This document shows, piece by piece, positions 36,860 to 48,314 of a stretch of DNA of 64,000 nt. Source of the DNA: Lactifluus volemus (taxonomy: Eukaryota > Basidiomycota > Agaricomycetes > Russulales > Russulaceae); the NCBI GenBank assembly GCA_022376515.1, contig WTXI01000103.1:1-64000 (forward strand), written 5' to 3'. The translations under genes and the position numbers were made by a program. Numbering within the stretch: position 1 is the stretch's first letter; every line of letters starts with the position of its first letter. Below the pieces are notes generated by a model, which worked only from the letters and a program-made list of their open reading frames with translations, did no database searches and was not told the DNA's origin.

Positions 36860-38355
36860 ATGCATCTTCCGAAGTCGATTTTTGATCAAAGAGACCCAGG
36901 TACGTCTCAAGACCAAGGGCTGCCGCTGGAGCAATCACTCACTTGGATTGAGTAGACCCGAATTCTTTCCCACGCGTGACAATCGGATCCCTCCCTGACA
37001 ATGTCCTCCTCGACATCTTCGACTTCTGTCAAATGCCTTGGTATGACTCCCCTCGATGGTGGCATGCACTAACGCACGTATGCGGAAGGTGGAGATACGT
37101 TGTGTTTGAATCACCGCTTCGTCTTGATTTGCATCTTGTATGCGATGCGAACACACCCGTGAAGAAGACGCTAGATGTCTGGCCACACGGCATTCCTATT
37201 CTCATCAAGGAATCGAGATTGAGACTCCCTTTGAGAGGAGCTAACATTATTGCCGCACTCGGGCATCACGATCGCGTATCCGAAATCGATCTCAATACAA
37301 CAAATACTCTATTGAAGCGACTCAACAAAGTGATGAAGAAGCCATATCCAGTTTTGACACGTCTTCGCCTTCTAAATTGGAAATCGGCGGTACCGGTGCT
37401 TCCCGATACCTTTCTGGGTGGATCTGCCCCGCGTCTAGAGTGTCTGTACTTGGAGGGTATTCCATTTCCGGCACTACCAAAACGTCTTCCATTTTGCCAT
37501 AACCTTGTCAATGTTCAACTCAGGAGCATACCCAATACTGGTTACGTTTCACCCGAAGCTATGGCCACAGCCCTATCCGCGTTGACCAAGCTTAAAGTCG
37601 TCGAAATTGGATTCGAATCCCCAGATTCTCGTCCTGATCCAGGAAATAGACCTCCGTCTTCGCTAAGACGTGTTTTCCTCCCCGCTCTCTCCCGTTTGTG
37701 GTTCCACGGCGCTAGCGAGTACTTTGAGGATCTTGTGGCTCGGATCGACACTCCTGCTATTATTTCCGTATCCACATGGTTCTTCAATCAGCTCAATTTT
37801 GACATTCCACATTTCCTCCAGTTTATCAGTCGCACACATATCCCCGGGTCCTTCAAGGATGCGACGCTGTACTTTGAAGAAAGCAACGTCTACATCCGCG
37901 TTGGTCATCGTGATCCACCGGGAGGGGAGGAATTTCGGATCGCTCTATCTATCGCGATATCGTGTCATGCGTTGGATTGGCAGGTCGCGTGTCTAATATG
38001 CAGCAAGATTTCGCCTTTCTTATCCAATGTAGAACGGATTCTCATCAATACCGGTTACTTTAACGATGTAGTGTTTTCAGATTGGAAAGACTACGTGGAT
38101 AACCCCCGATGGGTGGAGATCTTTCATGCATTTTCGGCCTTGCAGCACATGCAAATACCGCCCAGACTGGGTGGGATTATTGCATCTGCGCTGCAAGAGC
38201 TCATTGGGGAAAGGGTCATGGACGCGTTGCCGATGCTACGCCATCTCTACCTTCCACGTGCCTCTGAATCCACGCAGCAGACTATAGAGCCATTCATTTC
38301 CTCACGCCAGCGTTGTAATCGCCCTGTCACTGTCCATCTCAGAGAAATGGACTGA
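36860..38355 (+). CDS. FB10: F-box/LRR-like protein, intact
   Basis: Exon 1 is 36860-36899 (MHLPKSIFDQRDP), the intron 36900-36955 and exon 2 36956-38355, giving 479 aa. The F-box and following 100 residues (QMPWYDSPRWWHALTHVCGR) are nearly identical to FB2, of which this is the undamaged counterpart. The segment CGKISPF is CSKISPF with a two-codon loss before it (VACLICSK instead of VACLAQICGK). The variable segment is NTGYFNDVVFSDWKDY. The tail differs slightly (HLYLPRASEST, HLREMD). It is followed by type 2 spacer. Confidence 0.8.
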
Positions 38356-40799
38356 TTGTCCGGTGTCTGGATTAATCTTGATGGATCCTCATCAATGCTC
38401 TCCGCTTCGCATTTTGCTAGTACCTGTCTTTATAACTCTTCCCCACCCCTCCCAGTGTTTACCACTTTCCCACATCAGCTTTCTGCTACTTCTTGTATTT
38501 TGATGTACGATAAACAAGCGGCGCGCACATTGGTGCCTCAGGCTAGAAGAAATATAGATCAGGGTTTTTGTTGCGTATTACTATGGACTGACGCCAAGGG
38601 GAGTTCGGAATGAACAGCCACACATTGCTGGCACAACTGGGCATGTAATATTCGGTTGATGATTGCCACGACGAACTACTGTATTCATTTCATGAGAAAT
38701 TTAGCAGCTCCTTTACGATACACTGCAGTCGTTTTTCTGGGACACAAAAGTCTATTCAAGGTATGAAAGAACGGAGCGTGGAGGTAGCAAGTGGTCGAGG
38801 AGTAATAAACTGAAGCCCACGTTGCTCGCTTTACCACAAACACTTCAACTCTAAGCTCTAACGCTCATTGTCTCACCAAATTTGATGCAATATGGCTGCC
38901 CGTCCTGCGCGAGTGCAAAGCCAGATTTCCCCTTCGGCAGCTATGGAATTGCCCCGCTTGATCCGTTGTCTGGGAGAGCCCGCTGAGCGATGTCTTGATG
39001 TGGTGGCCACGTGCTCGGAGCATCTCCCATTGCAGCCCGATGGGAGTTGTTGGTAAGTGTCGTTGAAGCGCCAAAACGCCGTGTTTACACAAGAGAAGAA
39101 GCCGGAAGCGTTGGTCGAGCGGAGATGAGCTCATCAGAATGTCTGCTTCTCCATGGCTTTAACTGCTCGGCTTGGAGTCTCAGAGAGGTTGCAAGGTCTG
39201 GCACAGGAGCTGTTATGCACATGGCAAGCACGCGACGTTTCCGTCGCCATCTCCGGCGTCGTACTCGTATTTCCGAAACGGTCAGTTGAGCATTCGCTGC
39301 TCTTTCTTTTATGCATCCCGTCGAAGCTCCGGGGAGCACCTGGTGGCTGTGACTCTTGATGAAATTTAATTATGCTCCGTCTCTTGCTCGGGTGCCGAAA
39401 AATGATGTTGGTCGATGGGGCGGGAGTTGCGGAAGTGAGATCGCGGTGGCGGGCTATTTGGAACAGCAGACCCGATGTGATGACGTGGGCGGCAGTAGTT
39501 TGGAGATTGTAACGGGGCGAGATCACACTGGCACACGTGAGGGTCTGGGTGCGGGGACAGTGACTCTCATTGTGTAAAGGTTACGGAACCGGCGGGGTTC
39601 GTTGGACGATTGGTGCAGAGCGCGGTAAATTGGGCCGGTCATCCCGGCCAGCTGCCAAACTGTCGCGCCTCGACCTAACAACGCAATTACCTCTGCCCCC
39701 ACCTGGGTATCCATGGCCAGCATTTTTGCTTCGTGACGAGCGTCTCCTTGAGTCAACGTGATTCCCTTCAGCTCAAATCTCATATTCTCTTTCTCCATTT
39801 TCTCCCGCTGTCACCATCGTTGGCCTCGTTTTTCATGCACCTCCTCTTTTTGATGGCGCCTCTTCATTGGTGGCGATGGTGGTTCGTGGCATATTTACTG
39901 TCTCTCGAGAATCAAAGTCTAGTAGTTCTCGGATCGAGTAGAACGCCACACACAGTGGGGTCTGCGAAAATGACGATTGTGAGTGTGTTGCCTTTTTCGT
40001 ATTCCACACCACCTCCATGGCTGAACACTCCTCTCAGATTCTAGCGCTTGAGGCGACCACTACTGACATACATCTCAACAACATTAACTTGCTCACGTCG
40101 TCAGGCGTCACTTACTAGCTCAGGCTCCATCAACTGAACGCTCACGCTACACCTGGAACGTACTGCTCAATCTTTGCTATCTCCGCCCTCAGCGAGCACG
40201 CGAACGACCTTTTTGTCCCGCGATTCTGGTAAGCAAGTACTTCAAAATCTTTGATTGAGTGTCGACTTGTGGACAGAATTGCATGTTAATATTCGGGAGC
40301 GTACGTTCAGCCCTATCCCTCCACCTATGCCATAACGACGGCTGTTGGGCGTAACTAATAAGCGCTCTCTAGAATTATCCCTATCGCTGCTCATCGCGGT
40401 GGACTTTGCCTTCGATGTTCCTCTCCTCGGGGACATCTTTGTATCGATCGTTAGTATACTTGCACTTTATACATGATACTTATTAATAATGATACTCAGA
40501 GTGGATGTTGTCCTCTATCGCTGCCAGATGGGTGACCGTATTCTCATGGGCTCAGGGTTGTGGTCCACGTGCATCATGTGTTAGTGATATGCGTCGTGCG
40601 GCCTCGACCACACAGCCTCTCTGCGGCCCTCAGCTGAACTATCAACGTCTCTGTCAAAGAGTTCTCTTTCTCGCAGGTACGTCCCGATTCCGATCCCTGA
40701 CTGCTATGGGCTTGCTAAGTTAAATTTCGAACTACAGTCACACTGCACTCGATAGTAACTATCCATCTTTTCAACGAACAAGGGAACGGACAAGTCATT
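38356..40799. repeat. Spacer FB10-FB11, type 2 repeat unit
   Basis: Type 2 spacer lacking the LINE found in the spacer after FB5; the single ACGCAATTACCTCTGCCCC at about 39,680 is its empty site. The minus strand at 39134-39526 holds a 130-codon frame (below). The rest has no gene I can support. Confidence 0.6.
39134..39526 (-). other. Unrecognised 130-codon minus-strand frame of type 2 spacers
   Basis: The frame reads HVITSGLLFQIARHRDLTSA, then SKRRSIIKFHQESQPPGAPR and SSECSTDRFGNTSTTPEMAT, ending VKAMEKQTF. Related sequence in the other type 2 spacers (18,700-19,178 and 60,780-61,110) keeps parts of it with frameshifts, and an inverted piece of the same segment lies at about 13,090-13,215. 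No domain is recognisable. It may be chance opening of a repeated sequence. Confidence 0.25.
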
Positions 40800-42334
40800 A
40801 TGCGTCATCGGAAGGCGCGTATTATTAATCAAAAACGACCGGGTACGTCTCATGACGATAAGCCGCCGCTGAAGCAATCACTCACTTGGATCGAGCAGAC
40901 CCGACTTCTTTCCCACGCGTGACAATCGGATCCCTCCCTGACAATGTCCTCCTCGACATCTTCGACTTCTGTCAAATGATGTCTTTGAATTTCTCTCTTC
41001 GATGGTGGCATGCACTGGTGCATGTATGCCGAAGGTGGAGATACATTGTGTTTGAATCACCGCTTCGTCTTCATTTGCGACTTCAATGCAATGCGAATAC
41101 ACCCGTGAAGAAGACGCTAAATGTCTGGCCACGTGCCTTTCCTATCCTCATAGTGGAATCGAGACCGAGGCTCCCTCTGAGTGGAGCTAACATTATTTCC
41201 GCACTCAAGCATCACGATCGCGTGTACGAAATCGATCTCAGTATAACAAATACTCTATTGAAGCGACTCAACAAAGTGATGAAGAAGCCATATCCAGTTT
41301 TGACACGTCTTTACCTTCATATTCGGAAGCCAGCGGCACCGGTGCTTCCCGATACCTTTTTGGGTGGATCTTCCCCATGTCTAAAGTATCTCCACTTGAT
41401 TGGTATTCCATTTCCGGCACTACCAAAATTGCTTCCATTTCACCATGATCTTGTCGAAGTTGACTACAGGAACATACCCAATACCGGTTACATTTCACCA
41501 GAAGCTATGGCCACAGCCCTATCCGCGTTGACCAGGCTTAAAGTTGTTCGAATTGGATTCGAATCCTCAGCTTCTCGCCCTGATCCATCAAATAGACCTC
41601 CCACTTCACTGACACGCGTTGTCCTCCCCGCTCTCACCCGTTTTGGGTTCCACGGCGCTAGCGAGTACTTTGAGGATCTTGTTGCTCGGATCGACACTCC
41701 TGCTATTATTTCTGTCGACACATGGTTCTTCAATCAGCTCGACTTTGACATTCCACATTTCGTCCAGTTTATCGGTCGCACACAGATCCCCAGATCCTTC
41801 GAGGAAGCAAAGCTGTACTTTGAAGAGAGACATGTCTACATCCACGTTGGTCATCGTGATCCACCGGGAGGGAAGAGATTTCGGTTTACTCTGTCTATCG
41901 GGATATCTTGTCATGAGCTGGATTGGCAAGTTCCATTTGTAGCTCAAATATGCAGCAAGATTTCGCCTTTCTTATCCAATGTAGAACGGCTTCTCATCAC
42001 TGCCAGTGCCAGTGACTCTGACGATGGGAGTACATCGAACGTAGCGTTTCCAGATTGGGAAGACTTCGTGGATAACCCCCAATGGCTGGAGCTCTTTCAT
42101 GCATTTTCGGCTTTGCAGCACATGCATATACCACCCAGACTGGGAGAACTTATTGGATCTGCACTGCAAGAGCTCACTGAGGAAAGGGTCATGGACGCGT
42201 TGCCGATGCTACGCCATCTCTACCTTCCACCCCCCTCTGAATCCACGCAGCAGGCTATACAGCCATTCATTTCCTCACGCCAGCGTTCCAATCACCCTGT
42301 CACTGTCTATCTCACAGAAATAGACAGATTTTGA
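40800..42334 (+). CDS. FB11: F-box/LRR-like protein, intact, longest member
   Basis: Exon 1 is 40800-40842 (43 nt, MRHRKARIINQKRP, one isoleucine codon more than the others), the intron 40843-40898 (ending CAG) and exon 2 40899-42334, giving 492 aa. The loop after the F-box is QMMSLNFSLRWW. The variable segment is long and acidic/serine-rich, TASASDSDDGSTSNVAFPDW. The usual final codons have changed so that the stop is lost and the protein ends TEIDRF two residues later at TGA 42332-42334. Other differences are KPAAPVLPDTFLGG and WQVPFVAQICSK. Confidence 0.8.
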
Positions 42335-44817
42335 GGTGTCTGGATTATTGTCGATGCGTCGTCATCAATGTTTTCCACTTCTCTTTTTGCTAGTACCTGT
42401 CTTTATAGCCACCTCCCCACAGCAGCTCTCTGCTCCTTGTATTTGATGTACGATAATCGGGTGGCCCGCACTTTGGTGCCTCAGGCGAGGAGAAATACAG
42501 ATCAAGGTTGTCTCGTTGGATGTTATGGACTGACACCAGGGTGAGTCGGGCGGAAGGCGTCCACCGCCGGCGCACATGGCCATGTAATATTCGTTTGATC
42601 AACACCGTGAACTACTGAAGTCATTTCATGACAAATTTTAGCTGCTTCTCTACAAAACACTAGACATTTCCCCAGGACACAAAAGTCTATTCAAGACACG
42701 AAAAAGACGGAACGTTGAGGTAGCAGTTGGTCGAGGAGGAGAAAGTAGCGAACTGAAGCCCATATTGCTCGCCTCCCAAATCTAATATCAATGCTCATTA
42801 TCTCACCAAATTGATGCGACATGGCCGCCCATCCTGCACGAGTCCAAAGCCAGATTTCCCCTTCGGCAACTGTGGGATCGCCCCGCTTAATCGATTGTCC
42901 GGGACTCGGAGAGTGCGTATAGCCTGCATCGCGATGCATTGATGCGGTGACCAGGTGTTCGGAGCATGCCCCATTTCAGCCCATAATCGATAAAGGTCGT
43001 TTAGTAGGTGCCGTTGTAGCGTCGAAATGCCATGGTTCCACTAGAGAAGAAGCCAAAGGTGCTGGTCGAGCGGAGGATGATGGGCCCATTGAGGATTCGA
43101 GGTCCAGTAACACAATGCATTCCATGACTTACATCCCAGCGTCGGCCGGTCCACGAAACGAATAACCACTCTACTTCTCCATGGCTTTACCACCTTGGGT
43201 TGGACCGATGTTTACTGGAATCAAGCGTCTCCGCCTTTTTCAACCCAGCTCATGAGAAAATGACCAGGTGACATAAGACAAAACTGTATGATCTGAGAAC
43301 TTGCAACGAGTCGTATTCCAACTTGGGATAGCTCGAGTCTAAGCTCAACCATGGTGGGATACTGCTCAGCCGGAATTGATTAACTCGATTGGACGCGCGC
43401 ATGGAAGGATCCTCAGAGGTTAGAACCAAAATCTGGAATTGAGTATCGTAGCTGTTCGTGGTAGAAATGTACTCGCACGTTCCTCGCTTGTCCGAGGTGT
43501 GGGAACAATTCCTACTCAACACGACCTTCCTCACCACTTCGTCGTCACACCTCTCGCCCCTTACTTCTCTAATACTATCAATTTCCCATTTTATGTCTAC
43601 GCCATAATCCACTCGGGTGTCCATGCCAGCATTTCCGCTTCGTGACAAACATCTCCGAGCTCGAGTCCTCCAGTCAGCGTGATCCATCAGGTCAGAACTT
43701 CTCCTCTGTCTTTCTTCCTTTTCCTCTTTTATCCTATCCGCAATACACCCACACCCACGTTGTCGTCCGTTGCGATTTCATATGGACTATGATAGTGAGT
43801 CGTAATTCGTTCTATCCTTGTGCCCCTTTCATTTCTCCCCATGAGGCCGTGACCCTCCCCTTTTTGTGGAACCTCATTGATGCCAGTGTGTACCATATCT
43901 ACCATGCCCCGAGGAGCGAAGTCTAATGGTACCCGGAACGAGCAGAATGCCATACGAACAGTGGCATCTTCCTGGAAATGAGCTAAGACGTTTATGAGTG
44001 AGTTGCCTTCTCCGTACTCCACACTGCCTCTGCGACCGCTTCTCTCAGATTTCCTGTGTCTGCGGTGTACTACTGTAGGCTATGAGCCGGCCTAACCTGA
44101 TGACAAATTCGTGACGATCATTCCAGCACTTACGCGACTACTACCGACATGCGTCTCGACAATATCAACAAGAATGGACCGCTCAGGCTGCACTGGGGAT
44201 GTACCGCCTTGAGCTCGCGAACGACCATTATTTCCCGCGAGTCCAAGTCACCAAGTACTTCAAAATATTTGGTAGTGTGTCGACTTGTGGACATAATTAC
44301 ATGTTCATATTCGGGAGAGTACGTACAGCCCTGTCCCTCCACCTATGCCATAATGATGGCTGTTGGGCGTAACTAATAGTAAGCGCTCTCGAGAACCGTC
44401 CCTATTGCCGCTCATCGCAGTGGACTTTTCCTTCGATGTTCCTCTTCTCGGGGACACCCTTATATCGTCCGTTAGTACACTTGTACTTTATACATGATAC
44501 TTAATGATACTCAGAGTGTATGTTGGCCCCTATCGCTGCCAGAAATCGGATAATGGTATTTTTATGAGCGCTTGCGGTACACGTGCATCATGGATGCATC
44601 GTGCGACCTCAACACAGCCTCTCTGCGGCCCTCAGGTGAACTATCAATGTCTCTGTCGAAGAGTTCTCTTTCTCGCAGGTACGTCCAGATCCTGATCGCT
44701 CACTGCAATAGCAGTCTAAGCTAACTCTGTGCTTGCGAAGTTGAATGTCGAACTACTAGCAGTCACCCTTGATAACTCCATCTTCTCAACAAATAAGAGT
44801 TACTAGCATCGTCCTCT
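42335..44817. repeat. Spacer FB11-FB12, type 1 repeat unit
   Basis: Standard type 1 spacer. The MPRGAKSN-type frame is present at about 43909 (ATG CCC CGA GGA) and is cut by TGA after SSWK. Its downstream part, HLRDYYRHASRQYQQE...LGMYRLELANDHYF, is open near 44130-44260. I see nothing else to annotate. Confidence 0.55.
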
Positions 44818-45924
44818 ATGCATCATCGGAAGGTGGTTTTTAATCTAAGAGGCCCAGGTACGTCTCAGGACCATGGGCTGTCGCTGAAGCCATCACTCAT
44901 TTGGATCAAGTAGGCCTCATTTCTTTCCCACGCGTGACAATCGGATCCCTCCCTGACAATGTCCTCCTGGAGGTCTTTGACCTCTGTGAAACGCACACTT
45001 CTCAAAGGTGGATTGCACTGGTGCACGTATGCCGAAAGTGGAGATTCATTGTGTTTGAATCACCGATTCGTCTTCATTTGCGACTTGAATGCGATGCGAA
45101 CACACCCGTGAAGGAGACGCTAGATGTCTGGCCACGCGCTTTTCCTATCGTCATAGAGGAATCGAGACCGCGACTCCCTCTGAGTGGAGTTAACATTATC
45201 GCCGCACTCGAGCATCACGATCGCGTGTCCCAGATCGTTCTCGAAACAACAAGTACTGTATTGAAGCGACTCCACAAAGTGATGAAGAAGCCGTATCCAG
45301 TTTTGAAACGCCTTTTTCTTCATATTCCGAAGTCGGCACCGGTGCTTCGCGATACCTTTTTGGGTGGATCTGCCCCGCGTCTGGAAGATCTCATATTGGT
45401 TGGTATTCCATTTCCGGGACTACCAAAATTGCTTCCATTTTGCCATGATCTTTCCTTTGTTTACCTCAATAGAATACCCAATACCGGTTACGTTTCACCC
45501 GAAGCTATGGCCACAGCCCTATCCGCGTTGACAAAGCTTGAATTCTTCCTCATTGGATTCGAATCCCCAGATTCTCGTCGAAATAGACCTCCGTCTTCAC
45601 TGACACGCGTTATCCTCCCCGCTCTCACCCATTTGAGGTTCGAAGGCGCTAGCCAGTACTTTGAGGATCTTGTGGCTCGCATCGACACTCCTGTTATTAC
45701 TTCCCTCAAGACAACATTCTTCAATCAGCTCGAGTTTGACATTCCACATTTCGTCCAGTTTATGAGTCGCACACAGATCCCCGGGTCCTTAGAGGAAGCG
45801 AAGCTGTACTTTGTTGATAAAAGCGCCTACATCCACTTTGGTGATCGTGACCCGCCGGGAGGGAAGGAATTTCGGATCGCTCTGTCTATCACGATATCGT
45901 GTCATGCGTTGGATTGGCAGGTTG
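44818..45924 (+). pseudogene. FB12, 5' part: F-box gene split by a copia element
   Basis: Exon 1 is 44818-44857 (MHHRKVVFNLRGP), the intron 44858-44913, and exon 2 starts at 44914 with the F-box core SLPDNVLLEVFDLC. The frame is open up to the insertion after CHALDWQV. Bases 45920-45924 (GGTTG) are the target duplication. Reading on into the LTR adds 36 residues and stops at 46032-46034, so a truncated chimeric protein is possible. The 3' remainder is at 59671-60052. Joining both parts through one copy of GGTTG gives a continuous family frame, so FB12 was intact when it was hit. Confidence 0.88.
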
Positions 45925-46310
45925 TGTTGGAGATCGGACATAAGCCAGCCCTAAAGTGGCTGTGCACGGACCATCGACGACAGATCGTCGAATTCGCTAG
46001 TCTATCCTTTTTCAACCGCTTGGTACTTTACTAGGGGCTCTGATGCCCACTTTTAATTTTTTCGAGTACCTTCGACTCCACTATAGCCCCTCCTCGTATT
46101 CACATTGCACATACGACGCCATGAGCATATAAGCCCCCGCCTGGCGGGGCAACACCTCAGCGTTTTCTTTTCCTCGCGCTGAGGTGAGTATCTTTATCTT
46201 TTTTCTTGTAGCTGCGGTAAAACTTATTGACTACTTGTTTAGTTAAACTACAATAGGTTAGCTACGAATACTAGCGTTTTCTTTTCCTCGCGCTGAGTTA
46301 AACTACAATA
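45925..46310 (+). repeat. Copia 5' LTR
   Basis: The LTR begins TGTTGGAGATCGG and ends CTACAATA. A TATA motif (GCATATAAG) lies at 46128-46132. Inside, a block of about 23 bp (CGTTTTCTTTTCCTCGCGCTGAG) and a following GTTAAACTACAATAG-type stretch each occur twice, about 115 bp apart. Confidence 0.93.
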
Positions 46311-46369
46311 GATTACGAGACCCGAGTCTCTGACTAAATCCACTCACACTGTCGCCCATCACACGAAGC

Positions 46370-47508
46370 ATGAGTCAAGCCGCCGCACAGCTCGCTGCGG
46401 ACCCAGACCCAGCCGACGACAACGCTGTCGCCGGTCCTGCCGGTTCTCTTCACGGCTCTCATCATGGCTCTGTCCATGATTCCGCTCATGACTCCGTTCA
46501 CGGTTCTGTCCACGGTTCAGTTCATGGTTCCGCCTATGGCTCCCCTCATGGCTCTGCTCGTGCTTCCGCGTTATCCTCGGTAGCCAGCACTCCATCGCTT
46601 TTTCGGCCATACAGTTTTCTGCCCGTGCACCAACCCGATGCGATGCACCAACCCGACGCGATCCCTCCGATCCCACCGGTGCAACGCCCGGGCGCAATCC
46701 CATGGGCACGCCATCAACCCGTGATTCCGCCAGTCCACCCGCCTCAAGGAGTCCCGCCAGTTCCACCGGCTCATTTCCCTCCCGCGGTACCTGGCCCAGC
46801 GGTTATATCGCAACGCTACGATATTCCGCCGCTCGAACAAGATGGTAGCAATTTTTCGGTGTGGCGTTTTCATATGCACGTTGTCTTGAGGAGCTACAGG
46901 CTCCTGACTGTCCTAAACGACCCGCGCCCTCACCCGTTGATCTATCCAGCCGAAGCTGCTGCATGGGACGACAAAGACCAGCAGGCCTTCTCGCTTATCG
47001 CTCTGTCTCTCACTGGCGAGCCTGCCCATCTAATCTTCCATGCTCAGACAGCCAAGGAGTGCCTCGACTGCCTTTCTGCGCGTTTCGAGGGTCGAGGGGG
47101 CCACAAGCTCTCTCAACTGATGACTCGTCTTTTCAGTACCCCCCTCAATGACGCCGAGCCTCTCGAACCGCAGATCAACGCGATGATCGACGCGTCCCAT
47201 CGTCTTGCCGAAGCCGGATCCCCGTTCACGGACCAGCAGATTGCCCTTGCGATAACTAACGCCCTCTCCTCTTCTCACCGAATGCTCAAAGTTGTCTTGA
47301 ATAATCTCAACCCTCTCGATCAGACAGCCGAGAACATCAAGCTTCGGATCTTAACCGACGAAGATTCTCGCATTCGTGAATCCGGAGACGGCGCGGCCGC
47401 ATTCTACGCTAAAGCCGCTAAGAAGGGCAAAGACAGCAAGAAGAAATCGGAGAAAAAGGACACGGACAAAGACAAAGGAAAAGGGGAGCGCAGCAAACGC
47501 AAAGACCA
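46370..47508 (+). CDS. gag: Copia Gag (N-terminal part of the polyprotein), truncated by insertion
   Basis: The ATG at 46370 starts a frame of 380 codons up to the gypsy insertion. Residues about 26-66 are a low-complexity tract of His-Gly-Ser/Val repeats, followed by a Pro/His-rich linker. The folded part from about residue 145 (YDIPPLEQDGSNFSVWRFHM) to 340 is the copia-type Gag domain (UBN2-like), with AWDDKDQQAFSLIALSLTG and LSQLMTRLFSTPL. A lysine-rich tract (KKGKDSKKKSEKKDTDKDK) precedes the break. Reading into the gypsy LTR would add about 40 residues and stop at 47632. Gag would form the particle shell; the zinc knuckle that binds RNA is now 8.4 kb away at 55927-55968. Confidence 0.88.
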
Positions 47509-47962
47509 TGTTATGGACTTGTCTGGACCTTTGCCTCCCTGTTACCTCGTGTTTTTCATTTCCGTCCATATTCTCGCTTACGGACTGAGCCTCACCTTGT
47601 ACGACACAGAACAGCGTGTTCTTGACTCATAGTGACCCTTATGACATCATTAGCCTAGAACTTCGATGACGTCGTAGTCAGACCCAGGCTCATGACATCA
47701 TTACTGATGTCACTCCCCCTTTGCCCTGTACAGTATATAAGACTCTTCGACTTGTGTCCTTGCTCTCCAGCTTGGACTTCTCTCCAATACTAGCCTCTTG
47801 AAACCTCCTCACAAATCCCCTTGTGACCCTCTCTCCTCTTTCTCTCTTGAAGCCCTCTAAGTGCTATAACTTAGCTAGACCCAACTTAGACTCGCGTCTC
47901 TGTTGGTCCCTCCTGAATAACTTGATCCTATCTTAGGAACTAGGAACAGCTAGTCCCTAACA
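47509..47962 (+). repeat. Gypsy 5' LTR
   Basis: Starts TGTTATGG and ends CCCTAACA. It contains the TATATAA box at 47734-47740, four ATF/CREB-like octamers upstream of it and the proposed transcript start at 47769. Its sequence reappears at 55458-55911. Confidence 0.94.
47642..47740 (+). promoter_or_regulatory. LTR promoter: ATF/CREB-like sites and TATA box
   Basis: TGACATCA occurs at 47642-47649 and 47693-47700, its reverse complement TGATGTCA at 47705-47712, and TGACGTCG at 47667-47674. All lie within about 70 bp, directly upstream of TATATAA (47734-47740). Such octamers are the binding type of bZIP factors of the ATF/CREB family. Binding is an inference. Confidence 0.55.
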
Positions 47963-47974
47963 TAAGTCCAAGCT
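47769..47974 (+). other. Self-priming pair: transcript 5' end and primer-binding site
   Basis: AGCTTGGACTT at 47769-47779, 35 nt after the start of the TATA box, is the exact reverse complement of AAGTCCAAGCT at 47964-47974, which begins one base after the LTR end (47962). Complementarity stops exactly after 11 nt on both sides. In the Tf1/sushi lineage the first 11 nt of the RNA fold back onto the primer site and prime reverse transcription without a tRNA. Position and length fit that mechanism. Confidence 0.8.
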
Positions 47975-47992
47975 CCCACACACCACTGAAAG

Positions 47993-48259
47993 GTGGCAGA
48001 ACCCCCGAACAACCGCATTGAACATCTGGTAGAGGCGCTTGCCATCCGGATCTCCGCGGAGAAGGAATACCTTACAGTACTCCTCCTACTTGACCTAGCT
48101 ACAGGTGAAAAGAAGCGAAGGCTCCTGACGGAACTCCACGAACTTGCCCAGACCATTGAGCAAGCAGACGAGATCCTGAGCGACAGTCTAGAAGGCTACA
48201 GAAGCGAGACGATCCTATTGGAAACGCTTGACCCGGAACTAGAACACGACGGCGCCTAG
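47993..48259 (+). other. 88-codon open frame upstream of gag, no ATG
   Basis: The frame opens after a TGA at 47987 and runs to TAG at 48257-48259. It encodes AEPPNNRIEHLVEALAIRIS and then a strongly helical, charged, leucine-rich stretch (LTELHELAQTIEQADEILS) that could form a coiled coil. There is no ATG in it; the first possible near-cognate start is GTG at 47993. It may be an exon spliced to gag, a product of non-ATG initiation, or a relic. It ends 55 bases before the gag ATG. Confidence 0.35.
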
Positions 48260-48314
48260 ATTCTCATCCCTTTGCCAGAACTGCCTCAGAAGTTAGCGTA
48301 CTTGCAGTTGCAAT

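Noticed and set aside
46311..46345. A half-tRNA primer site after the copia 5' LTR.
   Set aside because: The reverse complement contains a loop-like CTCGTAA, but the flanking stem does not pair, so I could not name a tRNA.
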